Shown: positions 1 to 6,441 of the stretch, piece after piece
How the letters are laid out: every line of letters begins with the position of its first letter
How positions within the stretch are numbered: the first letter of the stretch is position 1
Origin: DASWHF01 sp036393295
GTDB taxonomy: Bacteria > Pseudomonadota > Gammaproteobacteria > Acidiferrobacterales > UBA6901
Length of the DNA stretch: 9,080 nucleotides
NCBI GenBank assembly: GCA_036393295.1
Contig: DASWHF010000173.1
Span: forward strand, 1-9,080
Reading direction: 5' to 3'
The notes under the pieces: model-generated
Told to the model about the DNA's origin: nothing
The model's database searches: none
The model's input: the letters and a program-made list of their open reading frames with translations, nothing else
Translations under genes and position numbers: made by a program

Positions 1-227
1 ACCGGGATCTTTCTTTTCATTGCCTCTAATCGCAGACGTGCGGTGCAGGCGGGCGGAGACGCGCGCGCCTGCACCGCGCTGGCGCGTTGACCGAATCCTC
101 CCGTGCCGGTTCTTCAAGCCTAGCCGTGGTCCGACCAGGCCACCAGAAAATAAGCATGCAGGAAATACGCCAAGATATAGACTTGGAATAATTCCAGAAT
201 TGGGGTGGGAACGACCGGTATTCCGGC
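1..227. other. Non-coding or undetermined left flank downstream of nadC
   Basis: I find no convincing gene here. Short open frames exist on the plus strand, but their translations are arginine/proline-rich without any recognisable motif, as expected from random high-GC sequence. The first 25 bases include a T-rich run (about 9-19) that could be the tail of something ending to the left, but its context is cut off. Bases 145-200 are clearly more AT-rich than the surroundings and include a small palindrome, TGGAAT-A-ATTCCA at 184-196, just beyond the nadC stop. A stronger hairpin at 40-77 is listed separately. I see no credible promoter with both a -35 and a -10 box. Confidence 0.5.
40..77. repeat. 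12-bp perfect inverted repeat (hairpin) downstream of nadC
   Basis: GCGGTGCAGGCG at 40-51 is the exact reverse complement of 66-77, with a 14-base loop. It lies about 150 bases beyond the nadC stop in the direction of nadC transcription. Neither strand has a T-run after the stem, so it is not a classical intrinsic terminator. It could protect the 3' end of the message or aid Rho-dependent ending, but that is inference. Confidence 0.5.
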
Positions 228-1091
228 CTACCCGGTCCCGGACGAGACGAAACGCAGGGACAGGTCGACCGCCCGCAGGTGCTTGGTCAGGCTACCGATC
301 GAGATGAAATCCACCCCGGTCTCGGCCACGGCCCGCACCCGCTCGAGATCGATTCCGCCCGAGGCCTCGAGCCGGGCGCGGCCCGCGGCGAGCCGGACGG
401 CGGCGCGCAGATCGTCCAGGCCGTAATTGTCGAGCAGGATACGGTCGGCGCCGGCGTCGAGCGCCTCCTGAAGCTGCCCGAGCGACTCGACCTCCACCTC
501 GACCGGCATGCCGTCCGGCGTCACGCCCCGGGCTGCGCGCAGCGCCGCCGCCACCGAGCCGGCCGCGGCGATGTGGTTCTCCTTGATCAGCACCGCGTCG
601 TGCAGCCCGAGGCGGTGATTCTGTCCGCCGCCGCAGCGCACCGCGTATTTCTGCGCCAGGCGCAGGCCGGGCAGGGTCTTGCGGGTGTCGAGGATGGCCG
701 CCCCGGTGCCGCGCACCGCGTCGACGTAGCGGCGCGTGACCGTGGCGGTGCCGGACAGGGCCTGGAGGAAATTGAGCGCGGTGCGCTCGCCGCTCAAGAT
801 CGCGCGCGCCGGGCCGGTGAGCCGGCACAGTGTCTCGCCGGCCGCCGCGGCGTCGCCGTCCTGCCGTCGCCAGTCGATCCGCACGCGATCGTCCAACTGG
901 CGGAACACCTCGTCGAACCAGGGTGTGCCGCACAGCACCGCCGGTTCGCGGCAGACGACCTGGGCGTCGGCCGTGGCGGCGGCCGGGATCAGCTGCGCGG
1001 TGCGGTCGCCGCCGCCGACATCCTCGGCGAGCGCACGCACCACCTGGACGCGGATCTCGGCGGCGGGCGGCGGGGTCGGTCGGGTGGTCAT
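228..1091 (-). CDS. nadC: Nicotinate-nucleotide pyrophosphorylase (carboxylating), quinolinate phosphoribosyltransferase
   Basis: This cytosolic enzyme of de novo NAD synthesis converts quinolinate and PRPP to nicotinate mononucleotide, CO2 and pyrophosphate. The 287-residue product has the usual family length. An N-terminal open-faced sandwich domain (about 1-115) precedes the alpha/beta-barrel domain. Visible family motifs are DTRKT (135-139), GGGQNHR (154-160) followed by LHDAVLIKENH (163-173), EVEVE (198-202), LLDN (219-222), EASGGI (242-247) and SIGSLTKH (264-271). These supply the Arg, His and Lys residues that bind quinolinate and PRPP, plus the acidic metal and ribose ligands. The ATG at 1091 is 5 bases beyond the stop of the upstream symporter gene and has no clear Shine-Dalgarno sequence, so translational coupling is likely. 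nadA and nadB are not in the window. The stop is TAG. The family call is secure. Confidence 0.97.
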   Translation of the reverse strand: MTTRPTPPPAAEIRVQVVRALAEDVGGGDRTAQLIPAAATADAQVVCREPAVLCGTPWFDEVFRQLDDRVRIDWRRQDGDAAAAGETLCRLTGPARAILSGERTALNFLQALSGTATVTRRYVDAVRGTGAAILDTRKTLPGLRLAQKYAVRCGGGQNHRLGLHDAVLIKENHIAAAGSVAAALRAARGVTPDGMPVEVEVESLGQLQEALDAGADRILLDNYGLDDLRAAVRLAAGRARLEASGGIDLERVRAVAETGVDFISIGSLTKHLRAVDLSLRFVSSGTG

Positions 1092-1096
1092 GGCGT

Positions 1097-2467
1097 TCAG
1101 TCGTTGCGCCGGTGCGGGCGCGAGAAGTAGTCGTCCTTAAGGCCTTTCACCAGGCCGGCGAGCAGCACCAGGCTCAGCAGGTTCGGCAGGGCCATGAGCA
1201 GGTTCATGATATCGGCGATGTTCCAGACCAACGGCAGCGGCACCGCCGCGCCGACCACGATCAGCAGCGTGAACACCACGCGGTACGGTTGGACCGCGCC
1301 CTCGCCGAACAGGAACTTGGCGGCGCGGTCGCCGTAATACGACCAGGCGATGACGGTCGAGAAGGCGAACAGCATGAGCCCCAGGCCCACCACCCAGGCG
1401 CCGGCCGCGCCGAGCGTCCCGCTGAAGGCGTAGGCAGTGAGCGCGGCGCCCACCGCGTCCTCGGGTCGGCTCAAGTAGGCGCCGGTCACCACGATCACCA
1501 GGCCCGTCATGGTGCAGATGACCAGCGTGTCGATGAACGGCTCCATCATCGCCACCAGGCCCTCGCGCACCGGTTCGTTGGTGCGTGCCGCGGCGTGTGC
1601 CATGGGCGAGGAGCCGAGACCCGCCTCGTTCGAGAACAGCCCGCGCGCCACGCCCCAGCGGATCGCCTCGCCGACGGCGGCGCCGCCCACCGCCCAGGGG
1701 TTGAGCGCGTGGTTGAGGATGGTGGCGAAGGCCGCCGGGACGGCGGCGGCGTGGTTGGCCAGCACCAGCAGTGCCGCGGCGATGTAGAAGATCGCCATGA
1801 ACGGCACGATGGCGCTGGCGACCCGGGCGATGCGCTGCAGGCCGCCGAGGATCACCATGCCGACCAGCACCGCCATCACCACGCCCACCAGCCAGCCGTC
1901 GTCGCGCAGCGCCGGGAACAGGTAGCCGATGCCGTCGACCACCGAGTTGGCCTGCACCATGTTGCCGATGCCGAACGAGGCGATGAGCGCGAAGGCCGCG
2001 AACAGCGTCGCCAACCGCGGCATCCTGAGACCGTGGAGCAGCGTGTACATCGGTCCGCCGGCGATGCGGCCGTCGCGGTCGACCTCGCGGAACTTGAGCG
2101 CCAGCGTGCATTCGGTGAACTTGGTGGCCATGCCGATGAAGGCCGTCACCCACATCCAGAACAATGCGCCGGGGCCGCCGAGCGCGATGGCGGTGGCGAC
2201 GCCGGCGATGTTGCCGGTGCCGACCGTGGCCGACAACGCGGTCGACAGCGCCTGGAAGTGCGAGACCTCGCCGACGTCCCGGTGGCTGCTGTAGCGACCC
2301 TGCACCAGGTGCAGCGAATGGCGGAAGCCGCGCAGCTGGATCAGGCCCATGCGCACGGTGAGATACAGGCCGGTGCCGAGCAGCACCGCCAGCGTCAGCC
2401 AGTTCTTCCACAGCAGGCCGGACAACCAGTCGGTCCATCCGGTGAGCAGCGCGATGGTCTCCTGCAT
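1097..2467 (-). CDS. AGCS-family sodium:alanine/glycine symporter
   Basis: This inner-membrane secondary transporter of the alanine/glycine:cation symporter family takes up small neutral amino acids with Na+ (family knowledge; the exact substrate is not readable). The 456 residues give about 10-11 hydrophobic segments. Signature stretches are TVGTGNIAGVATAIALGGPG (81-100) followed by FWMW (103-106), then RIAGGPMY (134-141), and in the second half RGLFSNEAGLGSSPMAHAAA (275-294). The N-terminus begins with the family-typical segment ending in the TVRMGLIQLRGFRHS stretch (37-51). The ATG start is preceded by GGAGG four bases upstream (plus-strand CCTCC, 2472-2476), which fixes it firmly. The stop lies 5 bases before nadC on the same strand, so both probably share one message. 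Length and motifs look intact. Confidence 0.95.
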   Translation of the reverse strand: MQETIALLTGWTDWLSGLLWKNWLTLAVLLGTGLYLTVRMGLIQLRGFRHSLHLVQGRYSSHRDVGEVSHFQALSTALSATVGTGNIAGVATAIALGGPGALFWMWVTAFIGMATKFTECTLALKFREVDRDGRIAGGPMYTLLHGLRMPRLATLFAAFALIASFGIGNMVQANSVVDGIGYLFPALRDDGWLVGVVMAVLVGMVILGGLQRIARVASAIVPFMAIFYIAAALLVLANHAAAVPAAFATILNHALNPWAVGGAAVGEAIRWGVARGLFSNEAGLGSSPMAHAAARTNEPVREGLVAMMEPFIDTLVICTMTGLVIVVTGAYLSRPEDAVGAALTAYAFSGTLGAAGAWVVGLGLMLFAFSTVIAWSYYGDRAAKFLFGEGAVQPYRVVFTLLIVVGAAVPLPLVWNIADIMNLLMALPNLLSLVLLAGLVKGLKDDYFSRPHRRND

Positions 2468-2491
2468 GACTCCTCCCGCGGGGCGGTGATT

Positions 2492-2520
2492 ATTGTGCAG
2501 CGCGCGCCGAGTGTAACCAA
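2492..2520 (-). promoter_or_regulatory. Candidate sigma-70-type promoter for the symporter-nadC pair
   Basis: Read on the minus strand, TTGGTT (2520-2515) and CACAAT (2497-2492) are separated by 17 bases. They match the sigma-70 consensus at 3 of 6 and 4 of 6 positions. The -10 box ends 24 bases before the symporter ATG, leaving a very short leader that carries the GGAGG ribosome-binding site. The right spacing and an AT-rich patch in very GC-rich DNA favour it, but both boxes are weak. Confidence 0.35.
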
Positions 2521-2555
2521 ATCCCGCGCGGCGGGCGATGGCGCGCGCGGTCGTG

Positions 2556-2585
2556 TTGTTGCGCGGCGCGCCGATCGGCTATGCT
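2556..2585 (+). promoter_or_regulatory. Candidate weak promoter for the UMF1 transporter-acyltransferase pair
   Basis: TTGTTG (2556-2561) and TATGCT (2580-2585) are separated by 18 bases, matching the sigma-70 boxes at 3 of 6 and 4 of 6 positions. Transcription would start near 2592 and give a leader of about 100 bases before the ATG at 2693. That leader is extremely GC-rich: GGCGGCG (2632-2638) can pair with CGCCGCC at either 2651-2657 or 2666-2672. I treat the structure as a likely by-product of base composition. The rest of the divergent intergenic region shows nothing else I can name. Confidence 0.3.
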
Positions 2586-2692
2586 GGCGGGCATGACGCC
2601 GGTCCCGGCGCGCGGGTGGGGCGGTGCGCGAGGCGGCGGCCGCCCGATCGCGCCGCCGGGCCGGGCGCCGCCAACCCTGCTTTGGAATATTC

Positions 2693-4024
2693 ATGACGCC
2701 TGCCGAGCCGCCGGCCGCACCCGGCCCGACCCCGCCGCCCGGATTTCCGCCCGCCACGCGCCGCGAGATCCTCGCCTGGGCGATGTTCGACTTCGCCAAT
2801 TCCGGCTACACGACGGTCGTGCTGACCGCGGTGTTCAACGCCTACTTCGTCGGGGTGGTGGCGGCGGCCGCCGGCAACGGCACGGCGACGCTGTTGTGGA
2901 CGCTCAGCATGGCGATCGCCAACGGCCTGGTGCTGGCGAGCGCGCCGGTGCTGGGCGCGCTCGCCGACCACGGCGCCTATAAGAAGCGCTTCCTGGCGGT
3001 GTCGACCGTCGGTTGCGTGCTGTTCACCGCGCTGCTCGCCACGGTCGGCGCCGGCGACATCGTACTGGCCATGGCCCTGGTGGCGGCGGCGACCTTCCTG
3101 TTCTCGACCGGCGAGAACCTGATCGCCGCCTTCCTGCCGGAGATCGCGACCCCGCGCAATATCGGCCGCATCTCCGGGTACGGCTGGTCGCTCGGCTATC
3201 TCGGCGGGCTGCTGGTGCTGGGCCTGTGCCTGGGGTACGTGGCGGCGGCCGAGGCGCGCGGCGACAGCGCCGAGCAATTCGTGCCGGTGACCATGCTGAT
3301 CACCGCCGCGGCTTTCGCGCTCGCCGCGCTGCCGACCTTCCTGTGGCTCCGGGAGCGCGCCGTGCCGCAGCCGCGCGCGCCGGGCCACGGTTATGTCTAC
3401 GCCGGATTCCGCCGGCTGCGCGAGACGCTGATGCATGCCTACCGCTATCCCGATCTGTTTCGCTTCCTGCTGACTCTGTCGGTCTACCAGTGCGGCGTGT
3501 ACGCCGTGATCGTGCTGGCGGCGGTCTATGCCCAGCAGGTCATGCAGTTCTCCACCCGCGACACCATCGCGCTGATCCTGGTGGTGAACGTGACGGCGGC
3601 GGCCGGCGCCTTCGCCTTCGGCCATGTCCAGGATCGGCTCGGCTCGGTGCGTACCCTGGCGCTGACGCTGCTGGTGTGGACCGCGGCGCTGGCGGTCGCC
3701 TACGCGGCCGAGGCGCGCGCGACGTTCTGGCTGGCGGCGAATCTCATCGGCGTGGCGCTCGGTTCCAGTCAGTCGGCGGGGCGGGCGCTGATCGGACTGT
3801 TCGCGCCGCCCAGTCGCAACGCCGAATTCTTCGGGCTGTGGGGCCTGGCGGCGAAGCTCGCGGCGATCGTCGGACCCATGGCCTACGGCGGCATCGCCTA
3901 CGCCAGCGGCGGCAACCATCGTCTGGCGGTGCTCGCGACCGCCGGGTTCTTCGTCGCCGGCCTGGCACTGCTGCTGACGGTGGATGAAAAGCGCGGGCAG
4001 GCCGCCGCGCGGAGTGCGGCATGA
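2693..4024 (+). CDS. UMF1/Atg22-like major facilitator superfamily transporter
   Basis: This is an integral membrane protein of the UMF1 branch of the major facilitator superfamily, related to yeast Atg22, a vacuolar amino-acid exporter. The substrate of the bacterial members is not established. The 443 residues have a proline-rich cytoplasmic N-terminus (2-20) and about 12 hydrophobic segments. Family marks are AWAMFDFANSGYTTVV (28-43), APVLGALADH (84-93), ENLIAAFLPEIA (141-152), ISGYGWSLGYLGG (160-172), the central polar loop (about 218-250), and GSSQSAGRALIGLFAPP (357-373) followed by EFFGLWGL (378-385). I chose ATG 2693 over the in-frame GTG at 2624 because the extension is arginine-rich, lacks family features and would put the conserved FDFANS region unusually deep. 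The ribosome-binding site is weak (TTGGAA). The last codons overlap the downstream acyltransferase start by ATGA. Confidence 0.9.
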   Translation: MTPAEPPAAPGPTPPPGFPPATRREILAWAMFDFANSGYTTVVLTAVFNAYFVGVVAAAAGNGTATLLWTLSMAIANGLVLASAPVLGALADHGAYKKRFLAVSTVGCVLFTALLATVGAGDIVLAMALVAAATFLFSTGENLIAAFLPEIATPRNIGRISGYGWSLGYLGGLLVLGLCLGYVAAAEARGDSAEQFVPVTMLITAAAFALAALPTFLWLRERAVPQPRAPGHGYVYAGFRRLRETLMHAYRYPDLFRFLLTLSVYQCGVYAVIVLAAVYAQQVMQFSTRDTIALILVVNVTAAAGAFAFGHVQDRLGSVRTLALTLLVWTAALAVAYAAEARATFWLAANLIGVALGSSQSAGRALIGLFAPPSRNAEFFGLWGLAAKLAAIVGPMAYGGIAYASGGNHRLAVLATAGFFVAGLALLLTVDEKRGQAAARSAA

Positions 4025-4728
4025 CGGAGGCATTGTGGCGTTACGCGCTGGTCGCCGCGGCGCTGTCGGCCTGGGGGGTGCTGATCGTCGCGCTGTGGCG
4101 GCGGCGGCTGCGGCGGCTGCGCGCCGCGCACCGCGCCGACTGGGGACGTGCCTGGATCAACGAGCTCGACGGCCTCAACCGCTGGTTCTGCCGCCGCTAT
4201 CACCGGCTGCGCCACAACCGCCTCGATCTGCCGGCCCGGGGACCGGCGATCGTCGCCGCCAACCATGTCTCCGGCCTGGACCCGCTGCTCCTGGTCGCGG
4301 CGAGCCGGCGGCCGCTGCGTTTCATTATCGCCCGCGAGCAGTACCGGCGGGCCTGGCTCACCTGGCTGTTCCGCGCGATCGGCTGCATTCCGGTGGACCG
4401 CTCGACCAACCCGCGCCGCGCCCTGGCGGCGGCGCGCGCGGCGCTCGCGCGCGGCGAGGTGGTGGCGCTGTTTCCCCAGGGGCGCATCCATCTGGACCAT
4501 GAACCGCCCGCGCGCCTCAAGGCTGGCGTACACTATCTGGCACAGGCCACCGGCGCGCCGATCTTTCCCGTGCGCATCGATGGGGTGCGCGGCGCCGGCC
4601 GGGTGGTGAGCGCGGTGTTGCGGCGCAGCCGCGCGCGGCTGCGCTGTCACCCGCCGATCGACGCCGCGGGCCGTCCGGCGGACGCGGTGCTGGCCGAACT
4701 CGGGGAGCGCCTGCGTGGCCGGCGTTGA
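4021..4728 (+). CDS. PlsC-family 1-acyl-glycerol-3-phosphate (lysophospholipid) acyltransferase
   Basis: This is a membrane-associated acyltransferase expected to move a fatty acyl group onto a lysophospholipid or lysophosphatidate during phospholipid synthesis or remodelling. The exact acceptor is not readable. The 235 residues show an N-terminal membrane helix (about 5-26), a basic stretch (27-38), motif I NHVSGLD with the HX4D pair His82 and Asp87, motif II GCIPVDRS (121-128), motif III FPQGRI (151-156) and motif IV APIFPVRI (179-186). Motif III is usually FPEGTR, so a glutamine replaces the glutamate at 153 and the Thr-Arg is altered; the catalytic His/Asp are intact. The ATG overlaps the stop of the transporter gene (ATGA) and has GGAG six bases upstream, so the two are translationally coupled. 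It may be a second PlsC paralogue rather than the essential plsC, so I give no symbol. Confidence 0.9.
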   Translation: MTEALWRYALVAAALSAWGVLIVALWRRRLRRLRAAHRADWGRAWINELDGLNRWFCRRYHRLRHNRLDLPARGPAIVAANHVSGLDPLLLVAASRRPLRFIIAREQYRRAWLTWLFRAIGCIPVDRSTNPRRALAAARAALARGEVVALFPQGRIHLDHEPPARLKAGVHYLAQATGAPIFPVRIDGVRGAGRVVSAVLRRSRARLRCHPPIDAAGRPADAVLAELGERLRGRR

Positions 4729-4764
4729 GCACCCGACACAACGGCGCAAAGATGCCGTGCAATG

Positions 4765-4833
4765 GTAGGCGGGGCTTCCAGCCCCGCCGGTCTGTGCCAG
4801 GTTGTGCAGGGCGGGGCTGGAAGCCCCGCCTAC
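4765..4833. repeat. Perfect 24-bp inverted repeat, dispersed palindromic element
   Basis: Bases 4765-4788 are the exact reverse complement of 4810-4833, with a 21-base spacer. Each arm is also palindromic: GGCGGGGCT, TCC, AGCCCCGCC folds into a 9-bp stem with a 3-base loop. The DNA or RNA can therefore form either one 24-bp hairpin or two short ones. The arms begin and end with GTAGG/CCTAC, as does the inner part of the element at 6483-6559, so the two belong to one repeat type. It fills the gap between the acyltransferase and the glutamate-synthase-like gene. No T-run follows on the plus strand, so strong intrinsic termination is doubtful; attenuation or message stabilisation is possible. 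Confidence 0.9.
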
Positions 4834-4881
4834 AAAATAATATGTTCTTTGCGTCGAGTTTTGTATCGCTGGGCGTGTCAT

Positions 4882-4886
4882 GGAGG
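4882..4886 (+). promoter_or_regulatory. GGAGG ribosome-binding site deciding a GTG start
   Basis: GGAGG sits 5 bases before the in-frame GTG at 4892. The alternative ATG at 4880 lies on top of this site and has no Shine-Dalgarno-like sequence upstream (GCTGGGCGTGTC). This favours GTG 4892 as the true start of the glutamate-synthase-like gene, shortening the product by four residues. Confidence 0.6.
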
Positions 4887-4891
4887 CGCAG

Positions 4892-6418
4892 GTGGACTTC
4901 GGGACTGTAATCGACAAGATCGCCGCGCTGATTGCGAGTCTCGGCTGGCTCGCGACGGTGGTCATCGTGGTGCTGGCGGTCATGTTGTTCCAGGACCTCG
5001 CGCAGCGCGAGCACGCGGTGCGCCGCAATTTCCCGATCGTCGGCCGGCTGCGCTATTTCCTGGAGCGGCAGGGCGAGTTCTTCCGCCAGTATTTCTTCGC
5101 CCACGACCGCGAGGAAATGCCCTTCAACCGCGCGACCCGTGGCTGGGTCTACCGCACCGCCAAGGGCGTCGGCGGCACCGTCGGCTTCGGCTCGACCAAT
5201 GACCTGCGCCAGCCCGGGTCCATCCTGTTCGTCAACGCGCCCTATCCGGTCCAGGAGGAGGAGCTCGAACCGACGCCGCCGCTGATGCTCGGCGAGCATC
5301 ACTGCGAGCACCCGTTCCTGTCACGCTCGGTCGTCAACATCAGCGCCTTGAGTTTCGGCGCGGTCTCGGCGCCGGCGGTGCGCGCGCTGTCGCTGGGCGC
5401 GGCGCGCGCCGGCTGCTGGCTCAATACCGGCGAGGGCGGACTGTCGGCGCATCACCTCGAGGGCGGCTGCGACCTGATCATGCAGATCGGCACCGCCAAG
5501 TACGGCATCCGCGATGCCGACGGCAACTTCTCGCCGACCCGGGCGCGCGATCTGGGCGGGCAGGTCAAGGCCTTCGAGATCAAGCTCTCGCAGGGCGCCA
5601 AGCCCGGCCGGGGTGGCATCCTGCTGGCCAGCAAGATCACCGAAGAGGTCGCGGCGATTCGCGGCATCGCGGCCGGCCGCGACTCGATCAGCCCCAACCG
5701 CCATCGCGACATCGCCGACACCGACCAGCTGCTCGATTTCGTCGCGCGTCTGCGCGGGCTCACCGGCCGGCCGGTGGGCGTGAAGACCGCGCTCGGCGGC
5801 GAGCGCTTCGTGGACGAGCTGGTCGAGGCGGTGCTGCGCCGCGGCCTCGACGACGCGCCGGACTTCCTCGCGATCGACGGCGGCGAGGGCGGCAGCGGCG
5901 CCGCGCCGCAGGCGCTCATCGACCACATGGGCCTGCCGATCAGCGAGGCGCTGCCGATCGCGGCGCGCGCGCTCATCACCTCGGGCCTCAAGAAGCGCAC
6001 CCGGCTCGTCGCCAGCGGCAAGATCGTCACTTCGGCGCACGCCGCCTGGGCGTTGTGCGTCGGCGCCGACTTCGTCGCCACTGCGCGCGGCTTCATGTTC
6101 GCGCTCGGCTGCATCCAGTCGCTGCGCTGCCACACCAACACCTGCCCGACCGGCGTCACCACCCACAACAAGCGCCTGCAGCGCGGCCTGGTGGTCGAGG
6201 AGAAGTACCGGCGCGTCGCCAACTACGCCCAGGCGGTCAACCGCGAAATCGACATGATCGCCCACGCCTGCGGCGTCAAGCACGCCCGCAAGCTGCGCCG
6301 CCGCCACGTGCGCATCGTCCAGGAGGCCGGCCGCAGCCTGCCGCTCGACGTGCTCTATCCCTATCCCGGCGACGCCGCCGACGAGGCCGAACCGGTGGCC
6401 CGGCGGGAGGTGCGTTAG
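4892..6418 (+). CDS. FMN-binding glutamate-synthase-family protein, membrane-anchored, no glutaminase domain
   Basis: This is a stand-alone version of the FMN/3Fe-4S synthase domain of glutamate synthase (about 508 residues, against about 1,500 for a full large subunit). A single N-terminal membrane helix (about 11-34) is followed by a basic segment, AVRRNFPIVGRLRYFLERQG (42-61), typical of this subgroup. The barrel domain shows GEGGLS (180-185), KLSQGAKPG (231-239), VGVKTALGG (295-303), DGGEGGSGAAP (329-339) and SGKI (375-378). The cluster motif C-x5-C-x4-C is intact at Cys407, Cys413 and Cys418. The N-terminal class II amidotransferase domain and its nucleophilic cysteine are absent, so it cannot use glutamine as true GOGAT does. 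Its substrate is unknown to me. GTG 4892 is preferred; ATG 4880 is the alternative. It stands between two palindromic elements, with only a weak -10-like TAATAT (4838-4843) upstream. Confidence 0.9.
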   Translation: MDFGTVIDKIAALIASLGWLATVVIVVLAVMLFQDLAQREHAVRRNFPIVGRLRYFLERQGEFFRQYFFAHDREEMPFNRATRGWVYRTAKGVGGTVGFGSTNDLRQPGSILFVNAPYPVQEEELEPTPPLMLGEHHCEHPFLSRSVVNISALSFGAVSAPAVRALSLGAARAGCWLNTGEGGLSAHHLEGGCDLIMQIGTAKYGIRDADGNFSPTRARDLGGQVKAFEIKLSQGAKPGRGGILLASKITEEVAAIRGIAAGRDSISPNRHRDIADTDQLLDFVARLRGLTGRPVGVKTALGGERFVDELVEAVLRRGLDDAPDFLAIDGGEGGSGAAPQALIDHMGLPISEALPIAARALITSGLKKRTRLVASGKIVTSAHAAWALCVGADFVATARGFMFALGCIQSLRCHTNTCPTGVTTHNKRLQRGLVVEEKYRRVANYAQAVNREIDMIAHACGVKHARKLRRRHVRIVQEAGRSLPLDVLYPYPGDAADEAEPVARREVR

Positions 6419-6441
6419 CGCGATCCTGTATGTGTTCAATG

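Noticed and set aside
184..196. TGGAAT-A-ATTCCA palindrome as an operator
   Set aside because: Six-base arms in a short AT-rich pocket past a gene end, with no promoter nearby, are not enough to call a binding site.
279..1130. Long plus-strand frame covering all of nadC
   Set aside because: It is antisense to a gene with all family motifs. The product is low-complexity Ala/Arg/Gly-rich and has no promoter or ribosome site.
830..2596. 588-codon plus-strand frame opposite the symporter gene
   Set aside because: His/Asp/Arg/Gln-rich translation is typical of the reverse complement of membrane-protein codons. It spans two genes and the intergenic region.
2593..2700. ATGACGCC occurring at 2593 and 2693 as a possible duplicated start region
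   Set aside because: The similarity does not extend beyond the octamer, and the first ATG is out of frame with the transporter gene.
2579..4033. 484-codon minus-strand frame opposite the UMF1 gene
   Set aside because: Same antisense artefact; the plus-strand transporter has conserved motifs and is coupled to the acyltransferase.
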